Below, in pieces: positions 34,469 to 46,200 of a stretch of 64,000 bases of DNA. The stretch comes from Camillea tinctor (lineage: Eukaryota > Ascomycota > Sordariomycetes > Xylariales > Xylariaceae). A program made the translations under genes and the position numbers. Below the pieces are notes generated by a model that saw nothing but the letters and a program-made list of their open reading frames with translations, was not told the origin of the DNA and ran no database searches. Position 1 is the stretch's first letter, and each line of letters starts with the position of its first letter. The stretch covers positions 394,969 through 458,968 of the forward strand of contig MU394080.1 of NCBI GenBank assembly GCA_022578605.1, read 5' to 3'.

Positions 34469-35074
34469 TGTCAACACGAGGTTTGAAGGGTGATCTTAAC
34501 TGGTAAAAGTGTAGGGGGAAGGTGTTACTACGACTAGCATTTGAAAGTAGATACCGGAGCGAGGGTTTTTATTCTAGGCCATTTGCATATAAGGACAACC
34601 CTTACTATCGGTACAAGAAGATAACTTAACTCGCTAGGGATGTAAAATAATATGACCGTCCTCTCCATACATACACAGGTTTATAGTTGGCCATCTATAA
34701 TGTATATTGGTGATATAGGCCGATCGGGCACTAAATTCGTGGGGAAAGATAAGACCTATACACTAACCTAGGTTAGGCACTTTGATGTCGTCCCTAAGCA
34801 TTGTATCGTTATTAGAGGATCCCCCCTTCTCCGCCTTTAAGATTTGGTCGGGGGGACGCCGCTAACTACATACATATAGATCTCGCTTTTCCCCAGGTTG
34901 GTAATATCTATCACCCACTTTCGGGATCCACTGCGACAGCCGGAAATCGGATCGGCATAATAAGAGGATAACCGCAACCAACTTGACCTTGACCGATCAC
35001 CCGAACTTTCACCATAAATATTCACTTCTAGTATACAGAATATTCGAGCAACGGATTAGAATGCGAGCTTCTTG
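34469..35074. promoter_or_regulatory. Divergent promoter region between permease and M24 peptidase
   Basis: About 600 bp without coding content, carrying a CCTAGGTTAGG word near 34767. No operator recognised. Confidence 0.4.
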
Positions 35075-36825
35075 ATGAATATGGCCCAACCATCCTTGAA
35101 ACATCCCGAAACAGCACCTGGGAACATACACTTCAAGTCATCCCCTACGTCACCGAAAAGTAGGGAGATTCTAGACATTTTTCACAGCAGCTATCTACAA
35201 ATCGCCGCAGCTGTTCTCTTTGTTCTGAACGTGTATTTTATTTTACGGGCATGGACAGTATACTATTCTATACCGAAACCTGACGTGGCCAAGGTCCAGC
35301 AATGCGCCATTGATAATTTTCGCAGCGATCTGTCGTTCTTAGATTCCGCATTGCCTATCACTGCGGATGAATTTCTTGTCCGTCGGGATCGGCTTGCCCA
35401 GGCCCTGGTAATATCTGATGTTGACGCGTTCGTTCTTGAGCCTGGATACACATTTCAGTATGGCCGACTCCATGCCCTATTCATACTGCAAGATACTCAC
35501 CTGGGCTAATTAGGTACTATGGGAATACCTCACAGGCAGACTGGGAGCCCTGGGAGCCTGAGGAGCGACCGTTCTTGATGCTCATCACACCACAGATCTC
35601 GGAATCAGGTGATATAACTGCTAAGACAGCATACCTGGCACCACATTTCGAAGAAGGTCGCGTCCGCATGCTTGGAATTCCGTCGCGAGAGCCTGAGTTG
35701 GACATTGTCATATGGGAGGAACACTGGGATCCTTACCAAACGCTGTTAGAATCACATATATTCGCCGGCATGACTCGCAAGCCCAAACTTATGATGGATG
35801 AAGAGATCCGTGACTTTATCGCCCGCGGGCTCGCCTTGACTGGTTTCGAGACTGTAGGGTTGAGCCCGGAAGCTGATCTCGTAAGGCAGATCAAGAGTTC
35901 CGCAGAGGTAGAGCTGATTCGTGCGGTGAACACGGGCACCGTCGTCGCTGTGAGGGCAATGCGTCCATGTTTGGTTCCCGATCTAACAGAAGACGATGTG
36001 AGGGATATTCTTGATGCGGCCTTGCAGTCCATAGGGTTCGGCCTATTTTTTAACCTAGTTCTATTTGAAGAAGATGGGGCGTTACCGCATGGAGGCTTTG
36101 TGGTCGGTCAGAAGAAAGTCACTGAGGATACCATGATCGTGATAGACGTTGGGTGAGTTTCCCATTTTTATCATAATAATTAAAAAAAAAAAAAAAAAAG
36201 GCATACAGCTTACTTTCCGAAAGGGCGCATTATCTAGGATACTCGTCAGACATCTGCCGCAGCTTCTTTATTGACCCACCAGCCGAGTCTACAGCCTCAT
36301 TTCTGAGGCCATTCGTAACCTTGTTCCAACGTATCGGCGTGCTCACCCCAGCACGCCATTTAGTTAACAGGGATCAAAAATTGCATACTGAGAAGTTGAA
36401 GGTCTGGGATATCGTTTTAGATGCCCAGACAGCTGCCGCAGCAGCTTTCAAGCCGAACGGCACCGCTGCTGGCGTTGATATAGCAGCTCGCAAAGTAATC
36501 GATGATGCTGGGTATGGTTATGGCTTCACACACCGACTCGGTCACGGAATTGGCATTAAAGGTAGGTTTACTGGAATGATAATAATCCATTCTTCTCATC
36601 CCCTTTTGAGATATAGCTGACCATCCAACAGCTCACGAATCACCATATTTAAACCAATGGAACACAAAATCCATACTCCAACCAGGTATGACTTTCACAA
36701 ACGAACCAGGGATCTACATAGAAGGGAAGTTCGGCGTGCGACACGAAGATATCTACCTTGTCAAAGAAGATGGGGAAGCAGAACTCTTGACTGGACGGCG
36801 TGCACTTGATCCGTATAACCCTTAG
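35075..36825 (+). CDS. M24-family metallopeptidase (Xaa-Pro dipeptidase/aminopeptidase-like), membrane-anchored, 4 exons, 517 aa
   Basis: Two-metal aminopeptidase of the pita-bread fold that removes residues before proline. Exons are 35075-35457, 35514-36152, 36224-36561 and 36632-36825; total 518 codons. An N-terminal hydrophobic helix (residues ~46-67, YLQIAAAVLFVLNVYFILRA) suggests a type II membrane anchor, unusual for cytosolic prolidases. The five metal ligands are present: Asp 339 (VIDVG), Asp 350 (YSSDICR), His 448 (HRLGHGIG), Glu 478 (TNEPGIY) and Glu 492 (VRHEDIYLV). The creatinase-like N-domain holds FEEGRVRMLGIPSREPE. The first in-frame ATG at 35075 is used; a second one two codons later is equally possible. 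Natural substrate is unknown. It is divergent from the GIT1-like permease. Confidence 0.92.
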
Positions 36826-37111
36826 TTCCGCGGCCTGCTCAGCCAGAATTCAAGCTGCCATAATGTGGTAGGTTAGTTTGTGTGCTAATACCACATATTG
36901 CACCACAGCTGAGTAGAAGACAGCGGGGTGCTCGTCTCCTAAAGAATTTATTCATGGAGAAGGAGCAAGGACGTTATTGATTAAAAGGCAGTGGGGTTGT
37001 TTTATGCATTCAAGGTAACTAAAGAATTAGACGCACGAAGCTGGCATTTGCTATTTGTAGTGAGATGTTTGCAAATAACAAAGTGTTATTAACGCCTTCG
37101 AAGTTATCTTT

Positions 37112-38254
37112 TCACTTAAGCTCTGTACATTCTTGTGACCACTGCAGCACGTTTAAGAACGAATCTGGCCAGCTCATGGCATCCGCTATAATCATCGATC
37201 CCGTCGTAGGATCTACAGACCCCAGGTTCATGTCTATGTCGCCTATGGATTCAATCGGAAACCCGGGATGGGGAGTCTCTCCTGCGATTGAAGGCAGAGT
37301 GAAATAATCAGAATCGCCTGGGTAGGACGATTGACCAAATCCCATGCGGTCTTCGCCATGTTCGACTTGAGTGCTAGACCCCGATGAGCTCTTCGTAGAG
37401 TTTGCAGTAGCACGTGCGGACAGATGGGCTCCGCATGCTCGGATATTTTTTCATCATATCCCATGCAAGCTTGGAACCTCGAGAATTGTCACTCGACGCC
37501 TTTAGAACGTGCATGCACGTCTCGACGTCTTCCTCTAAAGTGACCGTACTAATCTCGCTTTCGGTATCGAGTTTCATAAATGATCCTGCCATGACCATGA
37601 TAGAGCCTGCACACACGAGACAAGAAACCATCTGCCACCACGGATAATTCATGACTATATCCATAGTGTCGGTAACATTATGCATCAAACGAGCGATGCA
37701 TTGGGCTTCTAACGCACAGATACGTCCATACTTTTGACTTTGACTATTCTGATCGGAAGGGAATGAGATTCCATCGAGGCAAGTGTAATATAGATAGGGC
37801 CGGTAAATCAGAGTTCGCAGATGATGGAACTTAATAGTCAACATATTTCTCTAGAGATCAGTGACCCAATCTAAAAAGGAATGAAACTATGGTAGAAAAC
37901 CTAACTCGCCTGCCGTTTGAGAGTGTTCGACTTTTCGAATGCATGGCCAACATCAAAACGTAGAAAACGAGGAAGTCTTTGCTTCCATACTAGAAGAAGT
38001 CCATCACAATATTTTGTGGCTTGTAATTTGGCTGAGATGTTACGTTGAGGGTGGTAACATTCTCTAAGCACACGTCCGATGATGGAGGAGAACTCAATAA
38101 TACGAACAAAGTACTCGCCGGCGCATTCGCGATCAACACCATCTGGGGTGGTGATTTCATGATTAGTTTCAGGGTTTAGGCCCTCCACTCGTGAAGGTAT
38201 GGGGACGTGACAATCATGGTCGGAAATAGCTGGTGGTCTGCCTAGCTGCAGACT
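37112..38254 (-). pseudogene. 5'-truncated, frameshifted fungal-specific transcription factor remnant
   Basis: Only the C-terminal half of a fungal_trans-type regulator remains. It starts abruptly in the landmark SLQLGRPPAISDHDCHVPIPSRVEGLN (from 38254), which is open only from here: a TGA lies directly upstream and no zinc-cluster or N-terminal exons follow before an unrelated pseudogene. Remaining segments are 38254-37910, then 37850 onwards (KFHHLRTLIYRPYL...WWQMVSCLVCAGS), joined by a GC-AG intron (donor CAGGCGAGT, 37909-37851). A GGGG run at 37379-37382 shifts the frame; the alternative frame (SSTQVEHGEDRMGFGQSS...) continues to 37112 with a typical acidic tail. Lack of the DNA-binding domain plus the frameshift make function unlikely. 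A truncated expressed product cannot be excluded. Confidence 0.75.
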
Positions 38255-38347
38255 TCAAGATACTCGTTATTACTCAGAAGCCACTACCTAGTACCGCCCT
38301 CGAGTCCCAGCCGTCATCCTTTAAAGCCTCTCAGCACAGCTCCAACC

Positions 38348-38794
38348 ATGGCGTTGCGTGAACAAATGGTCCGCACTACCATAAATGGAACCAAGCATAT
38401 AATGATCGAAGTACAACCGGTCCGGAACTAGTGGCTTCCCTTATGACTGCCGACTTTGTCTCATACACGTTTCCATCATCACTTCAAGCCCCAAGCAAAA
38501 ATCGCGAGGAATATGTGGCCTTTCAATCCTGGTCTCTTACCCTTTTCGACTCGTACCAGGCAACAGAGACCGATATGATAATCGATGAGACCCAACGCAA
38601 GGTTGTGTACTATCTCGACGCCAAGGGGGTCGCAGCCGTCGGGGAAAAAAAAAACCCAATATATCCATAAGCTTATCTTGACGGAGGATGGAAAGATGGT
38701 TAAGTAGTTTGATGCCTTCTTGGATAGTGCGCCCATGGTGACTTGGATGGAAAAGATACGAACGCCTCAGAATGTCAAGGGCGGGGGTGACTAA
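38348..38794 (+). pseudogene. SnoaL-like (NTF2-fold) protein pseudogene
   Basis: Reads as a small NTF2-fold/SnoaL-like protein of about 145 residues, broken three times. It begins at ATG 38348 (MALREQMVRTTI), shifts frame at about 38386, continues KWNQAYNDRSTTGPELVA...YVAFQSWSLTLFDSY...VVYYLDAKGVAAVGE, shifts again in an A10 run (38645-38654), and resumes as KLILTEDGKMVK. A TAG at 38705-38707 then interrupts before FDAFLDSAPMVTWMEKI, ending at TAA 38792-38794. The three segments fit one continuous family-like sequence, so it was recently intact. It lies head-to-head with the regulator remnant, which suggests that both decayed together after a deletion or loss of selection. Confidence 0.72.
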
Positions 38795-39109
38795 GGAAGA
38801 GTTCCATAGACTTCCTGATTCCCATAGCAGAAAATCAGATGAGCATGAACCCTTTTTGAGGTATAGGCTATTTGAGACTACTCAGGTTTTGTGGGGTCCA
38901 GAGTTATGTGATTAGTAGAAGATAATAATGTAAAACCTAAATGCTTTTAATATGAAAAAAAAATCGAAATTGAAACTGAAAAAGATAATACCACTCGTTC
39001 TACTTGCAAAACTTCTTTCTAAAAACAAGGGTTTATATAACCGAAATTAGCATAAAAGGGACGCAACGCCTTATCAATTATCTGTCCTCCTGAGGAACTA
39101 ACATAACTA
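38795..39109. other. Short intergenic region
   Basis: 3' flank shared by the SnoaL-like pseudogene (+) and the amino-acid permease gene (-); AT-rich, nothing recognised. Confidence 0.5.
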
Positions 39110-41053
39110 TTAACACGAAAAGGCCTTTCCGACAGACCTAGATGTATAAGCATTGATAATGCTCTGAACGGTGGTGTATGTGCCAGCAACTGCAATAAAC
39201 GACCCGAGCGCGATAACAAAATAATTAATTCCACACAATAGTAATGCCCGTTTATTAGTTGTGTGTTTGCCGTAATTCATGTAAAGAGCCATAAAGGAAG
39301 GGATGATGAGCTATGTGTAATAAAGTTAGGTTAAAATGGGCAAGCTTTGGGGTTTGAACAAGACTTACACATGTGGGGGCGCAACAAAGCGATCCAATCA
39401 GCCCGATTAGATAGCTGAAGAAGGGTATTGACTGGGCAATAACAAATGACAGTGAGGTGATTCCGATGGTTGAGCCCCTGTGATTCTAGTATGAGTATTT
39501 CGTCGACTAAGTGTACAATAAGGATCGTTCAAGTAAGGGTAAAACGTACAGCCAAGTCACCCAGTGGATGATGCTATTGCTCTGCAAGTGGACTGAGTCC
39601 TTGAGAATACGAACAAGTAGCTAATATAAAGTAAATACGACTGGCATAAGATGGGATCAAAGGAGAACGCACAAATTTAGCAGCGAGATGAACCCACAAG
39701 GTCGATGTCATGATGAACCCTGGTATAGAGATGCCATAGGCAATCTTTTCTAGTGTACCACCCGCGCTTGCTAGAGAAGGACTGGCAACATATCGTCCGC
39801 AATAGCTAAGTCACATTTAGTCAGTAGTTCCCCTGCAGAGCACTGGCAACGGAATTCACTGAACTTACAAATACACAACCATGCCGAAAGAAAGATAGCA
39901 GGCCATCAATAACCCCTGAGAGAGGAACAGTGCTTTTGGAAAAGCTTTTGGAGCTTTCATTTCAGCGATGACTGGCATGAATGTAGGCGTGGATCCGTAT
40001 GCAGCTAGAAAGATACGAATTAGTTGACATATCTCGGGTAGTCAATATGAACTTCCGCAGACAGCTCACCAAAAAGATTGATAGCGGCAGTCAGTCCAGC
40101 GACAAACCCTGGTGCACCGACAGATTTGATACCTATATCAAATGGACCCGTCTGTGGAGCAGCGGCTGGTCTGTCGACTTGTGTGACACCAACACTATAA
40201 AGTATTGTCAGTGTGATCTTGGTCCGACATAGAAGGTATCTCTCGTTTTGAAGCTTACACAATCACAAATACAGCAGTGAATATGGATATGAATCCAATC
40301 CAAGTTAAAATAGCTAGCTTCCTCAAGGTTCGGATGCTAGCAATTAGTCCCGTGCAGAGAGCCGCAACAAAAGTCCAAACAACGGAGCAAACCTTTCCAT
40401 TAGCTAGAATCTTCAGGCCTTGCGCTAATCCTATAAATCCCGAGCCGGTGGCTAGCCTGAGACGACTCTGTTAGACGCAGGTCCAGCCGGATCTTAGAAC
40501 AGGCCTCTGACTTACACCCAAGTAAGAAGAAATAAACCCCCAGCAACCTCTCGTGCGATCGGGCCACCGATGATTTCTGCAGCATCAGCGATATTGTGGA
40601 CGCCGCGATACTTCATTCGAAATGCGTACATGATGTACGCGTAATCTAGGCGACAGATGATGTAAGTAAGTGATGGGATAAGCTTCCAAAGGTTCTGAGC
40701 GCTTACAAGTGGATAAGCAACCCCAACAGATAAGGAGGACAATTCCAGGTCCGTAGCCAACTATATCTAGCGCAAAGGGGATTGCTAGTACACCAGTCGC
40801 AAAGCAAAGCTTCATGAGGATTACGGAGGTGCGGATCCTAGAAGAAGAGGTGCATGAATAAATGGGTGTCAGATCGTAAACATGTACTGCTATGAACATA
40901 CCATCCGAGAGAACGAAAATTAGCTTGCTCTCCGTTGTTGCGAAAAACTTCTCCATCGTACTCCTCTACTGTTGCTGCCGCGTGGTTCTCTGAACTAGCA
41001 TGGCGTTGAATCCCAACCCCAATCTTCTCTTCTAAGGGGTAATTTGAATCCAT
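39110..41053 (-). CDS. Neutral amino acid permease (Mtr-like, Aa_trans family), 10 exons, 461 aa
   Basis: Amino acid/proton symporter resembling the Neurospora Mtr (N system) permease for neutral aliphatic and aromatic amino acids. Exons on the minus strand: 41053-40902, 40837-40707, 40645-40516, 40456-40259, 40194-40070, 40004-39869, 39805-39673, 39620-39550, 39477-39369 and 39310-39110; nine introns of 52-72 nt close to 462 codons. Landmarks: EVFRNNGEQANFRSLGW before TM1, LMKLCFATGVLAIPFAL, IADAAEIIGGPIAREVAG, VDRPAAAPQTGPFD, AAYGSTPTFMPVIAEMKAPKAFPKAL and YCGRYVASPSL, with about eleven membrane segments. The C-terminal exon carries FIAVAGTYTTVQSIINAY. Intron density is unusually high for the window. 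Plasma membrane location is inferred from the family. Confidence 0.93.
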
Positions 41054-41910
41054 CTTTTGAGGTTGGATAGAGATTGTCTGTGAGGTCGTTTCTTATTATT
41101 ATTCTGCCGAGAGGTGAAACGTCAGATGGACTTTGAAGGTGTTGGATATTTACCTAGGCAAGTCATCTGCCTTACCGGCCTACCAACCTGCCTACTTTTA
41201 TATATACGCGAAGGTTGCCCCTGTATAGTACCTAGTCCCATTATTGGCCAAGAGACAGGAACTTCTAGCAGGTTAACGATATCATGTAGCTAGCCGTCTT
41301 ATTTTGCTTTGATCATAATTGTACACGCTCTGATGAAGGCAACGTGCCTTTATGCTATGTATCTGTGATGGTATAGACCCGCAGGTTTTGGACTAGCCAA
41401 TAGTAATGCCTAGTCCTTATCGAAGAGAGTCAATCCTCGCCAAAGTCCGACGCTAGCAGATCTCCGACCAACCCAAACCCCAGACTTACATGCCACCCCG
41501 GATAACGATCTACCTACTTATGTAAATTCCATGCCCCAGGTACTGTGGGGGTATGGCGCAGCCCACTACCCAGTGGCTGGTGAGGCGGCTTGGTACACAT
41601 ATATATAGCTATCCTAATTTATCATCCTTTTAGCTAGTTGCCAATAATCCATGCTTATCACTATCAATCCTTGACAGTCCCGGAAAACTTGATCAGTACC
41701 GGGGTCCCGCGTCGAGTTTTATTAATACGAATACGTACTAGCAGGCAGGCACATTGTGCATGTAGGTATATATGGAAAAAATATGCGCAGCCTTTTGTCT
41801 GAACAGTCTCGGCTTTGTACCTCGCGTTCCAGATAGTCGAGCGCATCTAAATAGCGAGTGTATACACAAGAAGCGACTTTATATCAAGTAGCAATAGACG
41901 ACAACCGAAG
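41054..41910. other. Divergent intergenic region
   Basis: Promoters of the amino-acid permease (-) and HRI1 (+). It contains CTACCTAGGCA and CTACCTACTTA words (about 41150 and 41511). No coding content recognised. Confidence 0.5.
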
Positions 41911-42605
41911 ATGACAGCGCAGGTACTTCAGCGAGTCAGCATACGATGGCTTCCCGATCCAGCCTACGAAGATACCGATACTATCGCTCTTAACGTTGGA
42001 GGCTATTTTGTTGATCTGCGAGTTGTTAAAGCCGATGACTCGATCCAATGGAGTAGAGCGGGCGAACGCATCGTCTTGAAGGATGACCCTCGTATGATTC
42101 CCAGCCTGAGCATTTTGAACTCTTCTTTTTCGAAGACTTATCAAGGGTAGTAACTTGTCGTTGGACTCGTATCATCGATTCTCTAAGATCGTACCAAGTC
42201 GACGAGGCTAGCTTCGTCAAGTTGCCAAATGGAGACAACCTCGAGTTCGGCAAGTACAAAAACAACGAGGGGTTGTTATGTGACTACGAAGAGGTCTGGA
42301 GAGACGTCACTCATATAGAAAACCCCGAAGCGCCGTCTTGGATAACTCAAAGCATTGACGGCTCTATGTTCCTGGGTCGGGTGGGAGACATATTTCTCGG
42401 AATACACCAGTATTCTGGAGGGTTTAGTGCTCGAAAGGAAAGGTTCAATGGAAACAAATGGGAGACTCTCTTTGTAGGAGGAGATATGCATACTATTCCA
42501 ACCGCGACAGAAGTGACAGATTGGAATGTGAGCAGCAAAGACTTCATACTTGGGCAGTATGTAAATATAGCTGGCACACAGTACGTGGTTAAAGGGCTAA
42601 ACTAA
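41911..42605 (+). CDS. HRI1: HRI1-family protein, 2 exons, 211 aa
   Basis: Homologue of yeast Hri1, a small beta-barrel protein that interacts with casein kinase Hrr25; the biochemical role is not established. Exons are 41911-42091 and 42151-42605; the 59-nt phase-1 intron has donor GTATGA and acceptor GGGTAG. The N-terminus shows the family opening VSIRWLPDPAYEDTDTIAL and GGYFVDLRV. After the splice come CRWTRIIDSL, YEEVWRDV and the C-terminal half typical of the second barrel (FLGRVGDIFLGIHQYSG, DFILGQYV). At 211 aa it is close to the usual fungal length. Without the splice the first exon would stop at 42150. Confidence 0.88.
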
Positions 42606-43212
42606 TGTATTTCTCAAGAAGTTCATCCATCATATGTCTAGCCACGACAGAATTCGCTAAAACGTTGAATCTTGGCTGTGAAGTAATTGTTGGTGACATG
42701 GAAACAAGCTGTCTCCACGGCACCCAACATGATGATGTGTTTGATCGGCATATTATTAATCGACCCCGTAGATAAATGAGATGGATTGCGAATAAAGGCG
42801 CGAAGAAATATTACTACTTTGTTGGATTTCAGTATTATTATGTTGGTCAGCACTTTGGCCTGAACTAGGGGTAAGGATGAAAGCCCTTAAATCGTTATTC
42901 TTTACCTACCTTGAAAGGCATAGACTACATAACCTACGAGGTACCTATGTTTACACTATGAATTATTAGCACAGCTGGTACCGGAGACTCCGGTCTCCTG
43001 CATTCTCACAGCTTCTCAATTTATCGCCACCATCTCGCACTTATTTATAGCTTGGAGCTGGTGGGGCCTTAGTGGAGGGCTTATAGCGAAGTGTCACGTG
43101 GAGCGGCAGTTCTGGTGAGCTCGGAGGTTGAATCGCTTGGTATTTTTGAATTCCGCATCTTAAATTTAAAAGTCTTAAACCCCGAAACACACAGTGTGAT
43201 AGTAACATCGAG
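42606..43212. other. Intergenic region upstream of the double zinc-cluster gene
   Basis: 3' flank of HRI1 and presumptive promoter of the regulator. No conserved reading frame. Contains a GAGGTACCTATG word near 42939. Confidence 0.5.
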
Positions 43213-46200
43213 ATGCCTCGTTTGCATAGAAATCGCGCGACCCTGGCGTGTGCAAGGTGCTACGTCATGAAAAAGAAGGTTAGGGAGCCCATCCATCTCG
43301 AAAAGATTTGAGACGGGATTAACATGATGTAGTGTGACAGGAAGGCACCGTCTTGCACGAGGTGTGTTCAAGCTCGGGTGCCATGCCAGGGAATCAATCG
43401 ATCAAATAACAGTGAGCTCCCTCGCAGGTATGCAAATTTTTGGTACATGTCTGTATTACTACGTACTTGTGTTTAACTGCTACCGCAGTGCGCTACGGTA
43501 TCTTGAGCAATTAGTGGCAGAAACCACGGATCTACCTCCTAGAGATGGTGCTGTTACGACTGGAGGAACTCTCGATCGCGAGCTTACAGAAGTTACCTCA
43601 TTCCGTGACAAGTCACTTGATGATTTCATTAGATCCTTCGCAGTTATGTGTTCCTCGCCATTCTGCACACCGACATTACTGCGAGGCTCTTCCAAGTTGT
43701 ATCATAGCGCCAAGCTATTTTATCCTTCAGAACGCCCTCCCCTGAAGCTTGCAGTTGGGGGTGCTTACTATGAGGGCCCACCGACCAGAGCAAGTCAGAA
43801 AACCACATTACAGCCTTCCGATGCTAATGTCCTGAGAATTCCTTTACCAATCGCGAAGCGGTTGCTTAGCAACTACATCGAGAGAATACTGCCCATCTAC
43901 CCTTGTTTTTCCTCAAACGATCTCGAAGAGCATTTCCAACGTGTCTATCTCACTGACAGCAGGGAATCCCCCGACCATTTGGGTTTGAGCCGCTTCATTG
44001 TCTTTATGGTCCTTTCTATAAGTTCCCTTTCGTCAAAGGCACAAGACTTCATTAAAGTTGCCTCTTTAAGTGAGATCCTCCAAGAAGATGCTTTGCTCCA
44101 TAGCCCTGTCCTATTAGAGGCGAACATTTCGTCACTTCAATGTCTGGCGCTTCTTATTCAACACGCCTTGATGCTCCCGTATGCAGCAAATCTTTGGTAC
44201 TTGACTGGCGAATCTATGAGGATCGCCGTCAGTCTTGGATTGCATCAAGAACGTGGTCCTGCTCTAGTTGATTCTCTTCCACACGTTGACTTAGGTCAAC
44301 GCGTTTTCTGGACTGTATGTAACCCTCTACAGAGAAACCGTATGGAATCTGATCTCTCTCTAGCTGTATCAACTTGAGAGGGCAGTTGCTATATCGTCTG
44401 GCTGTCCGCTAGCTATTAACGATGAGCACATCACCGCAGAGCTATCCTCTAACGTTGTAAATCTGGAGGTTTCTGGGGAATGTTCTATGCCCATCCAACC
44501 ACGGGAACCGGTCTCAAAAGAGTTCACAACTCTAGTGAAGTTACATCGAATTCGATCCGCCATCCATGCAGTACAGTTCTTTGACCAAGCGCTCCCAGAT
44601 CAACTTGACAGCTACGAAAAATGGCAACAGTATATTCAAGACTCGATCAAACGGACAGTGGAGGACTCTGGTCTAATCGCTGCGGAGACGAGCTGGCCCG
44701 ATTGGCTCCTAAATGAGACTAACTACAGTTATCATCTCCTTCATCGACCATGCCCAAGAAACTTTTCACCATCCGCGTCTTCTCTGATAAGCGCTTGTAA
44801 AACTGCCATTGACTTAATTTGTGGGTATTGGAGCGTCATGCGCTCCAAGGGGCGTATCACAGCATTCCAATTTGTGAGCAATGCCTTTCAGGCCGGAATG
44901 GTTTTGTTGTACGCATTAAGCAGCAACCGAGATACCGTCAAAGGTGCAGGCCTTGAAGACAGCATCTTTGATACTGTGAAGGTATTGGACGTATTATTAG
45001 TGAGTATATTTGAAGCTCACTACATAATTCCCTAAAGGTCTGTAGGTGCTGAATCTGAAACAGGACACACTCTCAGCAAGATGGCCGGCTGCTGTTCGAA
45101 CACGCCAATATCTTGGTAGTCTTGCTGAGTATGTCATGCAAGACCCAAGTAAACCATATCATATTTCGAAAGATTCACATATAATAGCAGAGCTCGATTA
45201 CGTGGTAACTCAACGCCGTGTTTACAGTGTTTATCACGGAAATGTTATACCCATGACCCGTGTGGACAGCACCAAGTCCCCTGCCTCACAATGGTCATGG
45301 TCCGACTCGTTCATCCCGGATAATATGTGGTGGGAGTATATTGACTTTGGACCTGATAGCGAAGACGCGGCCGCTTCGGTCTCGGATATAAACCACCTAT
45401 CTGAGAACGTTCATATAATAGTGTCGCCAGATAACCAAAGTACGTCTGATCTAGTGCTCTCGGACCAGGTGCCCTTCCCTGAGGTGGTTGACTCACTACC
45501 TACTTGTAACTTCTGTCGCGATCATCATCTTGGATGTGATAAAGACCTCCCTAGTTGCCGAACTTGTACCCGTGCGGGTAGGGATTGTGTTTACTACGAT
45601 GCTGTCTTATCACTTAATGTTCAACGGAGGTACGCCCGATTGATTTTGGTTTTGATATATCGTATTGCCACGCTATGAATACTGACAGCTTCTTTAAAAG
45701 TTATATTCATCAGCTACTTGAAAGGCTGAAAGCTGTCCGCCAACAGCATGCTGATGTTGTTGTTGACATGAGCGTGCCGCTAAAAGAAAGGAGAGTCAGC
45801 TCATCAGCAACTACGGCCAATCACATTCTAGATCAGAACGTTTACGTCCCATACGTATCCATGTCAAAACTTGTAGGAGAGGGTGCTACATATCAAAGCT
45901 CCAAAAACCTCAATTCCACTTTAGATGCCTCATTCTATGGACCATCCAGCGCTTACGTATCTCTCCGTACAGCCTTGTCTTCGATGCCAGATTGGAAACC
46001 CAAGGATACTTCTATACGTTTTCCAACCGCACCAGTTATGGATTTATTCTCTGATTCGTTCCATCAGGACAGTTGCCGTCCTAGTCGTCCTCTTGCTCTG
46101 TATCTTCTGAACCTTTTCAGAGATACAGTCAATACGTTCTATCCCGTAATGCATGAAAAGTCGCTCTACAACTTACTTGATCATTGCTATCCTGATGTGG

